Shown one piece after another: positions 25,357-33,036 of a stretch of 35,383 nt of DNA. The stretch comes from Cytophagales bacterium (lineage in GTDB: Bacteria > Bacteroidota > Bacteroidia > Cytophagales > Cyclobacteriaceae). The first letter of the stretch is position 1; every line of letters starts with the position of its first letter. The stretch covers positions 1 through 35,383 of the forward strand of contig JANYHW010000126.1 in assembly GCA_025358885.1 (NCBI GenBank), read 5' to 3'. Both the position numbers and the translations under genes were made by a program. The notes beneath the pieces are model-generated. The model worked only from the letters and a program-made list of their open reading frames with translations. It had not been told where the DNA came from and searched no databases.

Positions 25357-26478
25357 TTACTTTTTTCTCCTCATCATAAAATAGCGATCCCGGTAATTAA
25401 TATAAAGACCGTAAGAGTACTGAAATGTCTTGAAAGACATGTCAAAGTAGGGCTCATAGCGAAGAGACAACGTAAGGTTTTGATCTACCCTGTAGTCGTA
25501 CAAAAATCTGAAAATCATCAATTGAGGTGATGGCTGAATTTTTGTCGGATCAAAAAAAGAAACGGATTGATAAATCTTTCCACCCTGGAATGCCATAAAC
25601 TCACGGCCCTGCCAATAACTAGCCATTACATTCAAACCAAAACTCGTGGACACTGATCCATTGACATATAGGCCGTCACCATCGATGTAGGCCTGGCGAG
25701 TAAGCGTGATGTCTTTATCGTATACATAGAAGCCATTAAGGGTTACCTGGTTCACTCTCCCGCTGATCGGCTGTGTCCAGTTCAGACCAACAGCCGTGTT
25801 AAACAAAGTTTGTATCGGAAGTCCGGCGACATCCAGCTGGCCGCCCTGATGACGGGAAACGACCTGCAAGGGAATACTTAATGCGCCACTACCGATTTTT
25901 AATACCCGCTTCTGTAAAGACAACCCGGCCACTAGTTGCTCCTGTTTGGGATCACGCCAGTACTGCATGTATTGCCAGTCGATCCAGGCATCCACAAAGA
26001 AATCTTCGCGGTTGAGTTGGAGCTGCGCCCCAGTCTCCAAGCGGTTGTTCAATACCCGTTCGAAATCATACAATGGTTCGATCAGTCGGTGGTTGAGGCT
26101 ACTTTCGAGATTGCCGAAGATGACCGAGTATTCTTTCTTTCTCCATTTGAAGGAGAAAATGGGGGCTGTGGTTGAAAACTTATTGTTGCCAAAATCCTTC
26201 TGAAAGTACCCCCCAGCGTCAATGCGAATATTTTTAGTAAGATTATAACTTAGAAAGGGCTGAAACTGATAGCCAAAAAGCGTATAGCCATCGATAATAG
26301 TGCCGGTATATTCATTGTTTTTGAAGAAGCCGAGGGTATTCATGCCTATCCAGAGTTTTCCGGAATCGGCTTCCTCAACCACCATCCTGTCCTCAAATAC
26401 CCTGTTATTGAGCTGGGCAGAGGCAGAAATTGTAAAAAAGGTCAGGAAAACGATGAGGGGAAACCGGCAAATTCTCAT
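25357..26478 (-). CDS. Predicted outer-membrane beta-barrel protein
   Basis: The 373-residue protein has a signal peptide (about 1-21, ending A-S-A-Q) and no hydrophobic helix afterwards. The mature part is rich in aromatic residues and in alternating strands such as L-T-L-S-L-R-Y-E-P-Y-F and S-Y-G-L-Y-I-N-Y, as in outer-membrane barrels of Bacteroidota. It ends in a short basic tail rather than the usual terminal aromatic residue. I do not recognise a named family and no TonB box or plug is visible. It is the first gene of a two-gene unit with the aminopeptidase-like gene. Confidence 0.7.
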   Translation of the reverse strand: MRICRFPLIVFLTFFTISASAQLNNRVFEDRMVVEEADSGKLWIGMNTLGFFKNNEYTGTIIDGYTLFGYQFQPFLSYNLTKNIRIDAGGYFQKDFGNNKFSTTAPIFSFKWRKKEYSVIFGNLESSLNHRLIEPLYDFERVLNNRLETGAQLQLNREDFFVDAWIDWQYMQYWRDPKQEQLVAGLSLQKRVLKIGSGALSIPLQVVSRHQGGQLDVAGLPIQTLFNTAVGLNWTQPISGRVNQVTLNGFYVYDKDITLTRQAYIDGDGLYVNGSVSTSFGLNVMASYWQGREFMAFQGGKIYQSVSFFDPTKIQPSPQLMIFRFLYDYRVDQNLTLSLRYEPYFDMSFKTFQYSYGLYINYRDRYFMMRRKK

Positions 26479-26497
26479 GAAAGTGCAAATTAAGACT

Positions 26498-26525
26498 GTT
26501 GCCCGTTAATCGTTAGTGCTAAGCA
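26498..26525. repeat. 7-nt-period word array between the barrel gene and recA
   Basis: The consecutive 7-mers gttgccc, gttaatc and gttagtg (26498-26518), followed by ctaagca, keep a strict 7-nt register. The array lies in the divergent gap upstream of recA. Confidence 0.35.
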
Positions 26526-26584
26526 AGTTAAAAAACATCAGGAAATCCTTTACACTAAAAATTTTAGTATTTATTGTTTTCTTA

Positions 26585-26592
26585 TTACTTTG
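26585..26592 (+). promoter_or_regulatory. Candidate -7 box of recA
   Basis: TTACTTTG is one base off the -7 consensus and lies about 48 nt before the recA start. The -33 region is only a T-rich run. No recognisable SOS box was seen. Confidence 0.3.
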
Positions 26593-26640
26593 CAGTAGTA
26601 ATTTCAATCCGAATAAAAACGTAATCAACTACACACACAT

Positions 26641-27696
26641 TTGAGCGAAAGTAAAAGCAACAACGGGGTCGACAACAAGGAGAAACTGAAGGCCCTTCAG
26701 CTGACCATCGATAAGTTGGAGAAGACTTACGGAAAGGGCACCGTGATGAAGCTAAACGATCAAAAAGTTATGGACGTGCCAGCGATTTCAACCGGATCAT
26801 TGGGGTTGGACATTGCCCTGGGTATCGGTGGCATTCCCCGCGGGCGGGTGACTGAGATTTACGGTCCTGAATCATCTGGTAAAACCACCCTGACGATGCA
26901 TATGATCGCTGAGGCCCAGAAGAAAGGCGGGCTTGCCGCATTCATTGATGCGGAGCATGCTTTCGACAAAGGTTACGCGGAAAAGCTTGGCATTGATACC
27001 GAGAATCTGTTGATCTCTCAGCCGGACAACGGTGAGCAGGCGCTGGAAATTGCAGAACACCTGATTCGCTCCGGTGCCATCGACATCATTGTGATCGACT
27101 CTGTAGCTGCCCTGGTACCCAAGGCCGAATTGGAAGGAGAAATGGGTGAAAGTAAAATGGGTTTGCAGGCACGACTGATGTCACAGGCGCTCAGAAAACT
27201 AACCGGCACCATCAGCAAGACGGGATGCGCGTGTGTGTTCATCAACCAGTTACGCGAAAAAATCGGCATCATGTTCGGAAACCCCGAAACAACCACTGGA
27301 GGTAATGCACTCAAGTTTTATGCTTCGGTACGGCTTGATATCCGCCGGATAGGTCAGATCAAAGAGTCACCGGAAGATATCACCGGTAACCGCGTTCGCG
27401 TGAAAGTCGTCAAGAACAAAGTGGCTCCTCCTTTTAAAGTGGTGGAGTTCGACATCATGTACGGGCGTGGCATTTCTAAATCAGGAGAAATTGTAGATAT
27501 CGGAGTAGAGTTGAACGTGATTCAGAAATCCGGTTCGTGGTTTGCCTACAACGGAAATAAACTTGGGCAGGGCAGGGATGCGGTGAAGCAACTCATCGAA
27601 GACAATCCCGAATTGATGGAAGACCTTGAGAAAAAAATCAAGGAGAAACTGGTAGCCGCAGAAGGTTCGAAAGTGCTTGAAGAGAAGGAAGCGTAA
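26641..27696 (+). CDS. recA: Recombinase RecA
   Basis: RecA polymerises on single-stranded DNA and drives homologous pairing, strand exchange and, where present, LexA cleavage. The 351-residue protein has the Walker A motif G-P-E-S-S-G-K-T-T at 75-83, the N-terminal [12 protein letters not shown]-x-Y-G-K-G segment, and the G-G[12 protein letters not shown] motif near 220. The start must be TTG at 26641: the next ATG is residue 36, inside the conserved N-terminal domain. The C-terminus is acidic and lysine rich, as usual. A strong terminator follows the stop. Confidence 0.98.
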   Translation: MSESKSNNGVDNKEKLKALQLTIDKLEKTYGKGTVMKLNDQKVMDVPAISTGSLGLDIALGIGGIPRGRVTEIYGPESSGKTTLTMHMIAEAQKKGGLAAFIDAEHAFDKGYAEKLGIDTENLLISQPDNGEQALEIAEHLIRSGAIDIIVIDSVAALVPKAELEGEMGESKMGLQARLMSQALRKLTGTISKTGCACVFINQLREKIGIMFGNPETTTGGNALKFYASVRLDIRRIGQIKESPEDITGNRVRVKVVKNKVAPPFKVVEFDIMYGRGISKSGEIVDIGVELNVIQKSGSWFAYNGNKLGQGRDAVKQLIEDNPELMEDLEKKIKEKLVAAEGSKVLEEKEA

Positions 27697-27746
27697 GGGT
27701 GCTCATGGTTGTTGAATAGCAACCAGCCATGGCAACGATACAAAGT

Positions 27747-27777
27747 AAAGGTCACGTCTTCCAACGTGACCTTTTTT
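27747..27777 (+). terminator. Rho-independent terminator of recA
   Basis: A perfect 11-bp stem (27747-27757 with 27764-27774), a 6-nt loop and a run of six Ts form a textbook terminator 50 bases after recA. It is also A-rich on the left, so it can stop the convergent permease transcript. Confidence 0.9.
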
Positions 27778-27800
27778 AGTTTGTTATGGAGTAATGATGA

Positions 27801-29066
27801 TTATGTCGATCGAATAGCGATTACAGGATCCAGTCTTGCGGCAACCGCAGCGGGCACAATGCCGGCGATCAATCCGATTACAGAAGATACGCCCAGCCCA
27901 AGCACGATATTCTTCATACTCAGCGCTACATCCAGGCTTCCAAAGGGAATAAAAGTGAGCAGAAATACAAGGAAAATACCTGCAAGCCCACCAATCAAGC
28001 TCAGGAATATTGCCTCAAAAAGAAATTGAAAAAGAATGAAGTAGTTCTTCGCACCTAATGACTTTTGAAGCCCGATGATGCTGGTACGTTCCTTGACAGA
28101 GACAAACATAATGTTAGCTATGCCAAAACCTCCCACAAGGATAGAAAATCCTCCGATGATCCACCCTGCCACACCCACCACATCAAACAAACCACTAATT
28201 GCATTGGCAATGGCTTCAGGCCGGTTCAGCGCGAAACTGTCTCTTTGGGTTGGACGCAATCCTCTCCTTCCCCGTAACTGACCTTTCAATTCATTTTCGA
28301 GTTCGATGAGTCCGAGGTCATAATCATTTCCCTTGACAGCAATAGTTGACTGCAATTCATTCCACATTCCGGTACCCGTCTGAAAGAGTTTTCGAAATGA
28401 ATTATAAGGGATAATGACGGTGTAGTCATTACTCGGTGTGCCCAGAAAGCTTTGACCCTCCCGGCGCATCACCCCGATCACTTTATATTTCAGTCCCTTG
28501 ATTTTGACGTCCTCCCCAATCGGATCCCGGTCGTTCGGAAAAAGTGCAAGCGCGACTTCATGTCCGAGGAGAGCAACATTTCTTCCACCTTCAATTTCAT
28601 CGGCGGTAAAATACCGACCGTTATTCATATGTATCTCAAAAATATTATCATACCCTTCCCCGGCCCCACGCAGGCCAATTTGGCCGATGCTGTTGCTGCC
28701 TTTCTTGATAATCGAATTGCCTTTGGCAGCATAAATCGAAATTGCCGTCTTGTTGCGCAGGTTGGCATTCAGAAATTTGTACTCGCTCACGGAAGGATTG
28801 GGCCTTCTCCAGTATTCCCACCACTTATAAGGACCGTTTCCCTCAGGTGTAAAAGGCCATTTCCCAACATAAATCACGCCTGTACCCAGGAAATCAAAAC
28901 TTGATTTAATGTTTTTTTCCAGGGAATCTACCAGCGTAAAGACCGCGATAATGGCAAAAATACCGATGGTAACGCCCAAAAGGGACAGAATGGTCCGGAG
29001 AACATTGGATTTCAACGCCTTCCAGGCGAATGAAAAACTTTCAGCGATCAATCGGAGCACTAGCAT
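27801..29066 (-). CDS. MacB/FtsX-type ABC transporter permease (copy 2 of a tandem pair)
   Basis: The 421-residue inner-membrane protein has one N-terminal helix (about 23-47, after N-V-L-R-T-I-L-S-L-L-G), a large periplasmic domain (about 50-285), and three C-terminal helices ending in A-A-R-L-D-P-V-I-A-I-R. This is the MacB_PCD plus FtsX layout of mechanotransmission ABC exporters. No ATPase or HlyD-type adaptor lies nearby, so the partner must be encoded elsewhere. It is a close paralogue of the gene 73 bases upstream: the N-terminal 45 and C-terminal 130 residues are nearly identical, while the periplasmic domain differs at many positions. Substrate unknown. Confidence 0.9.
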   Translation of the reverse strand: MLVLRLIAESFSFAWKALKSNVLRTILSLLGVTIGIFAIIAVFTLVDSLEKNIKSSFDFLGTGVIYVGKWPFTPEGNGPYKWWEYWRRPNPSVSEYKFLNANLRNKTAISIYAAKGNSIIKKGSNSIGQIGLRGAGEGYDNIFEIHMNNGRYFTADEIEGGRNVALLGHEVALALFPNDRDPIGEDVKIKGLKYKVIGVMRREGQSFLGTPSNDYTVIIPYNSFRKLFQTGTGMWNELQSTIAVKGNDYDLGLIELENELKGQLRGRRGLRPTQRDSFALNRPEAIANAISGLFDVVGVAGWIIGGFSILVGGFGIANIMFVSVKERTSIIGLQKSLGAKNYFILFQFLFEAIFLSLIGGLAGIFLVFLLTFIPFGSLDVALSMKNIVLGLGVSSVIGLIAGIVPAAVAARLDPVIAIRST

Positions 29067-29138
29067 AAGACAAATCTAACGCGAAAGATGCGATTTCGGT
29101 TGTAAAAAATTGCCAGGCAGCTCGAATAGTTGACGGCC

Positions 29139-30407
29139 TTACCCCGTAGACCGGATGGCAATAACAGGATCAAGCCTGGCTGCAACAGCCGCCGGAACAA
29201 TCCCGGCAATAAGGCCTATTACGGAAGATACCCCCAAACCAAGAACAATATTCTTGAAGCTCAGGGCGACCTCAAGACTTCCGAACGGCAAGAACGTTAA
29301 AAGGAACACCAGGAAAATCCCTGCAAGTCCGCCAATCAAACTCAGGAATACAGCTTCAAACAAAAATTGAAAAAGGATGAAATAGTTTTTCGCCCCCAAC
29401 GATTTCTGTAAGCCAATAATGCTGGTTCGCTCCTTGACCGAAACAAACATGATGTTAGCAATGCCAAAGCCGCCAACCAAAATGGAGAATCCGCCGATGA
29501 TCCAGCCGGCCACGCCCACCACGTCAAAAAGCCCGCTGATCGCGTTGACGATGGCTTCGGGACGATTGAATGAGAAAGTATCCTTCATGGTAGGCCGCAA
29601 ACCCCTGCGCACCCTCAATAATCCCGTAATCTCATTTTCCAATTCAACAAGACCCAGATCAAATTCGCTGCCCTTCACTCCGATGGTCGACTCCAGCTCG
29701 TCCCAATGACCTGTTCCAGTTTGATAAAGCTTCCTGAATGAATTGTAAGGTATGATAACAGTATAGTCCACGCTCCCCATACCCAGAAAACTCTGTCCTT
29801 CCCTCTTGGTCACCCCGATCACTTTGTATTTCAAATCTTTGATCTTCACCATTTCACCGATGGGATTGCGATCGTTCGGAAACAGCGCCATGGCTACCTC
29901 ATAGCCCAGCACGGCGACTGGTCGGCCTCCATCGATTTCAGCGTTCGTCAAGTAGCGTCCATTGTTAATATTTACCTCGCGAATGTTTTCGTATCCCTCA
30001 TGAACGCCCCTTAGGCCGACCTGACCGATGCTGTTGTTGCCACACTTGATAATGGTATTTCCCTTAATAGAATAGATAGCCATAGCAGACTTATTCTTCA
30101 CGGTGGCATTCAGGAACTTGTACTCATTCATTGAGACGGTCGGTCTACGCCAATATTCCCACCACTTGTAAGGACCATTTCCTTCGGGTGCCCAGGGCCA
30201 CTTCTGGATATAGATCACTCCGGTTCCCAAAAAGTCAAAACTAGACTTGATGTTTTTTTCCAGCGAGTCAACAATTGTAAAGACGGCAATAATGGCAAAG
30301 ATTCCGATGGTTACCCCGAGAAGGGAAAGAATAGTCCGCAGGACATTTGATTTCAGCGCTTTCCATGCAAAAGAAAAGCTTTCGGCAATCAATCGTAGTA
30401 CTAGCAT
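29139..30407 (-). CDS. MacB/FtsX-type ABC transporter permease (copy 1 of a tandem pair)
   Basis: The 422-residue protein has the same layout as the gene at 27801-29066: one helix near the N-terminus, a MacB-like periplasmic domain and three C-terminal FtsX helices. Differences between copies are concentrated in the periplasmic part (for example Q-K-W-P-W-A against G-K-W-P-F-T), and a lone Cys occurs in the K-C-G-N-N-S stretch here. Many codons differ silently even where the residues agree, so the duplication is old and the membrane parts are kept by selection. The gene starts upstream of the queA promoter region, divergently. No ATPase gene is adjacent. Confidence 0.9.
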   Translation of the reverse strand: MLVLRLIAESFSFAWKALKSNVLRTILSLLGVTIGIFAIIAVFTIVDSLEKNIKSSFDFLGTGVIYIQKWPWAPEGNGPYKWWEYWRRPTVSMNEYKFLNATVKNKSAMAIYSIKGNTIIKCGNNSIGQVGLRGVHEGYENIREVNINNGRYLTNAEIDGGRPVAVLGYEVAMALFPNDRNPIGEMVKIKDLKYKVIGVTKREGQSFLGMGSVDYTVIIPYNSFRKLYQTGTGHWDELESTIGVKGSEFDLGLVELENEITGLLRVRRGLRPTMKDTFSFNRPEAIVNAISGLFDVVGVAGWIIGGFSILVGGFGIANIMFVSVKERTSIIGLQKSLGAKNYFILFQFLFEAVFLSLIGGLAGIFLVFLLTFLPFGSLEVALSFKNIVLGLGVSSVIGLIAGIVPAAVAARLDPVIAIRSTG

Positions 30408-30732
30408 AAGGCAGGTAAACGTGAAACGGGCTTCCCCGGTTTTGGAAATCGCCTTAAATCGTCTGCATCTGAATCAGGAAGATGGGTTTCGCCCGGGATG
30501 CAACTGGTCATCCCGGGAGCCTATCTGCCATAGGTTGCATTTCAAACCAGTTTTCCTATTTTTGCACCCTCATTAAAACAGGCCCTGCCGACAGAGGGGC
30601 CAAAGCCCGTAAGCTTATGAAATGTCCCCTTAGCCCCTTCGCCTTTCCTTGCTCTTCCGCGTCGGCTAACTCATTCCTTTGTTTCGGCGCCGCTCAATTC
30701 AAAGACATTCCTTCTACATAAATCTATACGAA
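30408..30732 (+). other. 325-base divergent gap and long queA leader
   Basis: A GC-rich 9-bp inverted repeat (30492-30500 with 30509-30517, 8-nt loop) lies upstream of the queA promoter and has no T run, so it may be an operator. After the promoter, a leader of about 160 nt contains a short hairpin (30581-30585 with 30597-30601), a distant 6-bp pairing (30587-30592 with 30661-30666) and a 34-codon reading frame at 30617-30721. The leader does not match a preQ1 riboswitch that I can recognise. Confidence 0.4.
30535..30564 (+). promoter_or_regulatory. Promoter of queA
   Basis: TTG (30535-30537) and TATTTTTG (30557-30564) are separated by 19 nt, fully matching the Bacteroidota pattern. Transcription would start near 30571. 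Confidence 0.7.
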
Positions 30733-31779
30733 ATGAAATTATCTGGTTTCAAGTTTGACCTTCCCAATAACCTGATTGCCCTGCACCCGGCCGAAAATCG
30801 CGACGAATCGCGCATGATGGTAGTGCACCGCGATACCGGTAAAATCGAGCATAAAGTCTTTAAGGATATTGTCAGTTATTTTGATTCAGGAGATGTATTT
30901 GTAGGAAATGATACCATGGTTTTTCCTGCAAGGCTTTACGGCCGCAAGGAAAAGACCGGTGCCAAAATTGAAGTCTTTCTACTTCGGGAGCTAAACAAAG
31001 AAATGCACCTTTGGGATGTGCTGGTTGACCCTGCCCGTAAAATCCGTGTAGGCAACAAATTGTACTTTGGGGACGGGGATCTCGTGGCCGAAGTAATCGA
31101 CAATACTACCTCACGAGGTCGTACCATTCGGTTTTTGTTCGATGGCGACTCGGAGGCCTTTGACAAGATTGTAGAGACGTTGGGTGAAACTCCCCTGCCG
31201 AAGTACATCAAGAGAAAAATTGAACCCTCTGATAAAGAGCGGTTCCAAACAATTTATGCTTCGAAGAAAGGCGCTGTCTCTGCCCCTACCGCGGGGTTGC
31301 ACTTCACGAAGCAGCTGATGAAGCGCATGCAACTTAAAGGTATTGACATGACCTATGTCACGTTGCATATTGGCCTGGGTACTTTCCGCGCAGTAGACGT
31401 GGAGGACCTCACCAAACATAAAATGGATTCTGAGAATTTTATTGTAGGCCCCGAAGCGGTAAGAATTGTTAACAACGCGCTGGATAACAAAAGCAAGATT
31501 TGCGCTATCGGCACAACCGCCATGCGTTCTTTGGAAACTGCTGTCTCAGCCAGCAACCGCCTGAAAGAGCGCGAGGGATGGACAGACAAGTTTATCTTCC
31601 CGCCTTATGACTTCAAGATTTGCAGCGCCCTCGTAACAAACTTTCACCAACCTGAGTCCACACTCCTGATGATGGCATGTGCTTTTGGGGGATATGAGCT
31701 TACCATGCAAGCCTACCAGGTAGCGAAGAAGGAGAAATATAAATTCCTGACCTACGGAGATGCTATGTTGATCGTGTAG
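30733..31779 (+). CDS. queA: tRNA preQ1(34) S-adenosylmethionine ribosyltransferase-isomerase
   Basis: QueA transfers and isomerises the ribosyl part of S-adenosylmethionine onto preQ1 in tRNA position 34, giving epoxyqueuosine. The 348-residue protein has the family motifs F-D-L-P-x-N-L-I-A near the start, G-D-V-F-V-G-N-D-T-x-V-F-P-A-R-L near 50-65, S-A-P-T-A-G-L-H-F in the middle and [10 protein letters not shown] near the C-terminus. The ATG at 30733 matches other QueA starts (M-K-L-S-x-F); an upstream ATG at 30679 adds 18 unrelated residues. Length is normal. It precedes ispD on the same strand. Confidence 0.96.
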   Translation: MKLSGFKFDLPNNLIALHPAENRDESRMMVVHRDTGKIEHKVFKDIVSYFDSGDVFVGNDTMVFPARLYGRKEKTGAKIEVFLLRELNKEMHLWDVLVDPARKIRVGNKLYFGDGDLVAEVIDNTTSRGRTIRFLFDGDSEAFDKIVETLGETPLPKYIKRKIEPSDKERFQTIYASKKGAVSAPTAGLHFTKQLMKRMQLKGIDMTYVTLHIGLGTFRAVDVEDLTKHKMDSENFIVGPEAVRIVNNALDNKSKICAIGTTAMRSLETAVSASNRLKEREGWTDKFIFPPYDFKICSALVTNFHQPESTLLMMACAFGGYELTMQAYQVAKKEKYKFLTYGDAMLIV

Positions 31780-31870
31780 ATGGTCTTTGTTCGGGGCCAC
31801 TACACTTTCCCCGCCGGCAGCAGTTCACCGCAGAAAGTATTTAACAATCTGCGTTGTCTGCTCGAAATGT

Positions 31871-31878
31871 TATTTTTG
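31871..31878 (+). promoter_or_regulatory. -7 promoter box upstream of ispD
   Basis: TATTTTTG matches the -7 consensus 51 nt before the ispD start. The nearest TTG is at a short 14-nt spacing, so this is half supported. ispD may also be read through from queA. Confidence 0.4.
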
Positions 31879-31929
31879 ATCAGTAATTGTTTCGAACATC
31901 CGACTAATTATATCCATTAACCAACTCCC

Positions 31930-32607
31930 TTGAATCTCCCTGAATACGCAATCATAGTTGCTGGAGGCAAAGGCACACGCATCAAAAGTGATTTGCCCAA
32001 ACAGTTTCTTGAATTGAATGGCACCCCTGTCTTGATTCATACCACTAATGCCTTCTTCCGTTATTCAAAAGACCTCACTATCATCCTGGTGATTCCGGAA
32101 GATGACTTCCCGACCTGGAATCAGATTGTGGAACGCCATCATTTCACGAAGCATATAATCTTGCAAAAAGGCGGGGAGACGAGGTTTCAATCCGTTCGCA
32201 ATGGACTTGACAAAATTGAGGGCGATGGTCTTGTTGCCATTCACGACGGTGTTCGTCCATTGATTAGTGCAGACATCATAGGTGCCTCCTTCAGGCTTGC
32301 TGCCGTCCATCAGACTGCCGTGGCTGCCGTTCGATTAAAAGAATCCATCCGAATGACCGACAAAGACACTACGCGTGCTGTTGATCGATCCCGCTTCCGA
32401 TTAATTCAAACTCCACAGACATTTGATGTGGCATTAATTAAGCGTGCGTACCAGATAAAAGAGGACCCAAGCCTCACCGACGATGCGAGTGTGGTCGAAA
32501 AAGCCGGATACAATATCTCGTTGTTCGAAGGAAGCTATGAGAACATCAAAATCACCACGGCAGAAGACTTCATTATTGCGGAAGCATTGTTAAAAAAGAA
32601 AAGCTAA
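31930..32607 (+). CDS. ispD: 2-C-methyl-D-erythritol 4-phosphate cytidylyltransferase
   Basis: IspD couples MEP to CTP to give CDP-methylerythritol, the third step of the MEP isoprenoid pathway. The 225-residue protein has the nucleotide-binding A-G-G-K-G-T-R-I at 11-18, followed by L-P-K-Q-F-L, I-H-D-G-V-R-P-L in the middle, Q-T-P-Q-T-F and T-D-D-A-S-V-V-E, all typical. The start is TTG at 31930, the only start-like codon before the motif. Other MEP genes are not in this window. Confidence 0.96.
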   Translation: MNLPEYAIIVAGGKGTRIKSDLPKQFLELNGTPVLIHTTNAFFRYSKDLTIILVIPEDDFPTWNQIVERHHFTKHIILQKGGETRFQSVRNGLDKIEGDGLVAIHDGVRPLISADIIGASFRLAAVHQTAVAAVRLKESIRMTDKDTTRAVDRSRFRLIQTPQTFDVALIKRAYQIKEDPSLTDDASVVEKAGYNISLFEGSYENIKITTAEDFIIAEALLKKKS

Positions 32608-32645
32608 CCCTTCGGTCAGCTTTGTGTGAATCTCATGAACCATGC

Positions 32646-32867
32646 TCAGTATTCGTCTTCATTAAAGAAAAAATCTTCCTTGGTTGGATAGTCGGGCCAA
32701 ATCTCTTCGATACTTTCATATGGCTGTCCGTCGTCTTCGAGTTCCTGAAGGTTCTCCACGACTTCCAGGGGGGCACCTGAACGAATAGAAAAGTCGATTA
32801 ATTCATCTTTGGTGGCGGGCCATGGCGCGTCCTCCAGATATGATGCCAATTCCAATGTCCAGTACAT
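32646..32867 (-). CDS. DUF2795-type small acidic protein
   Basis: The 73-residue protein is very acidic, with a conserved W-T-L-E-L-A-S-Y-L-E-D-A-P-W-P-A-T-K-D-E-L start and an end motif W-P-D-Y-P-T-K-E-D-F-F-F-N-E-D-E-Y. It is one of the best conserved small proteins of Bacteroidota and fits the DUF2795 family; its role is unknown. A complete promoter lies just upstream (32888-32917). It is convergent with ispD and divergent from ettA. Confidence 0.9.
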   Translation of the reverse strand: MYWTLELASYLEDAPWPATKDELIDFSIRSGAPLEVVENLQELEDDGQPYESIEEIWPDYPTKEDFFFNEDEY

Positions 32868-32887
32868 AGTCCGCGTTAAAATTTCCG

Positions 32888-32917
32888 CAAAAATAGAATT
32901 AAATACTCCATAGTCAA
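32888..32917 (-). promoter_or_regulatory. Promoter of the DUF2795 gene
   Basis: TATTTTTG (32888-32895) and TTG (32915-32917) are 19 nt apart on the minus strand. The -33 element falls inside the 7-nt word array that begins at 32907. Confidence 0.6.
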
Positions 32918-32997
32918 TAGTCAGGCCTCAATAGTTTCAAAACCCAAAAAGTGCCCTCTTTTTGGCTGCCAGGCATCAAGCAACTATGGACTATTGG
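32907..32997. repeat. 7-nt-period word array with an inverted half
   Basis: Four 7-mers, tccatag, tcaatag, tcaggcc and tcaatag (32907-32934), are followed about 50 bases later by ctatgga and ctattgg (32984-32997), the reverse complements of the same words. Between them is an 8-bp hairpin (32944-32951 with 32958-32965). The array lies between the divergent DUF2795 and ettA genes and overlaps the DUF2795 promoter. Confidence 0.6.
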
Positions 32998-33036
32998 CCA
33001 AAAAAGCCATATTTGCCACCTCTAACCAAAGATTTC

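Noticed and set aside
30571-30732. preQ1 riboswitch in front of queA
   Set aside because: The short stem, A-rich tail and ribosome-site pairing typical of preQ1-I were not found, so I list the leader only as unexplained structure.
32944-32965. Hairpin as terminator for the DUF2795 or ettA side
   Set aside because: It lies upstream of both genes, and the plus strand has no T run after it.
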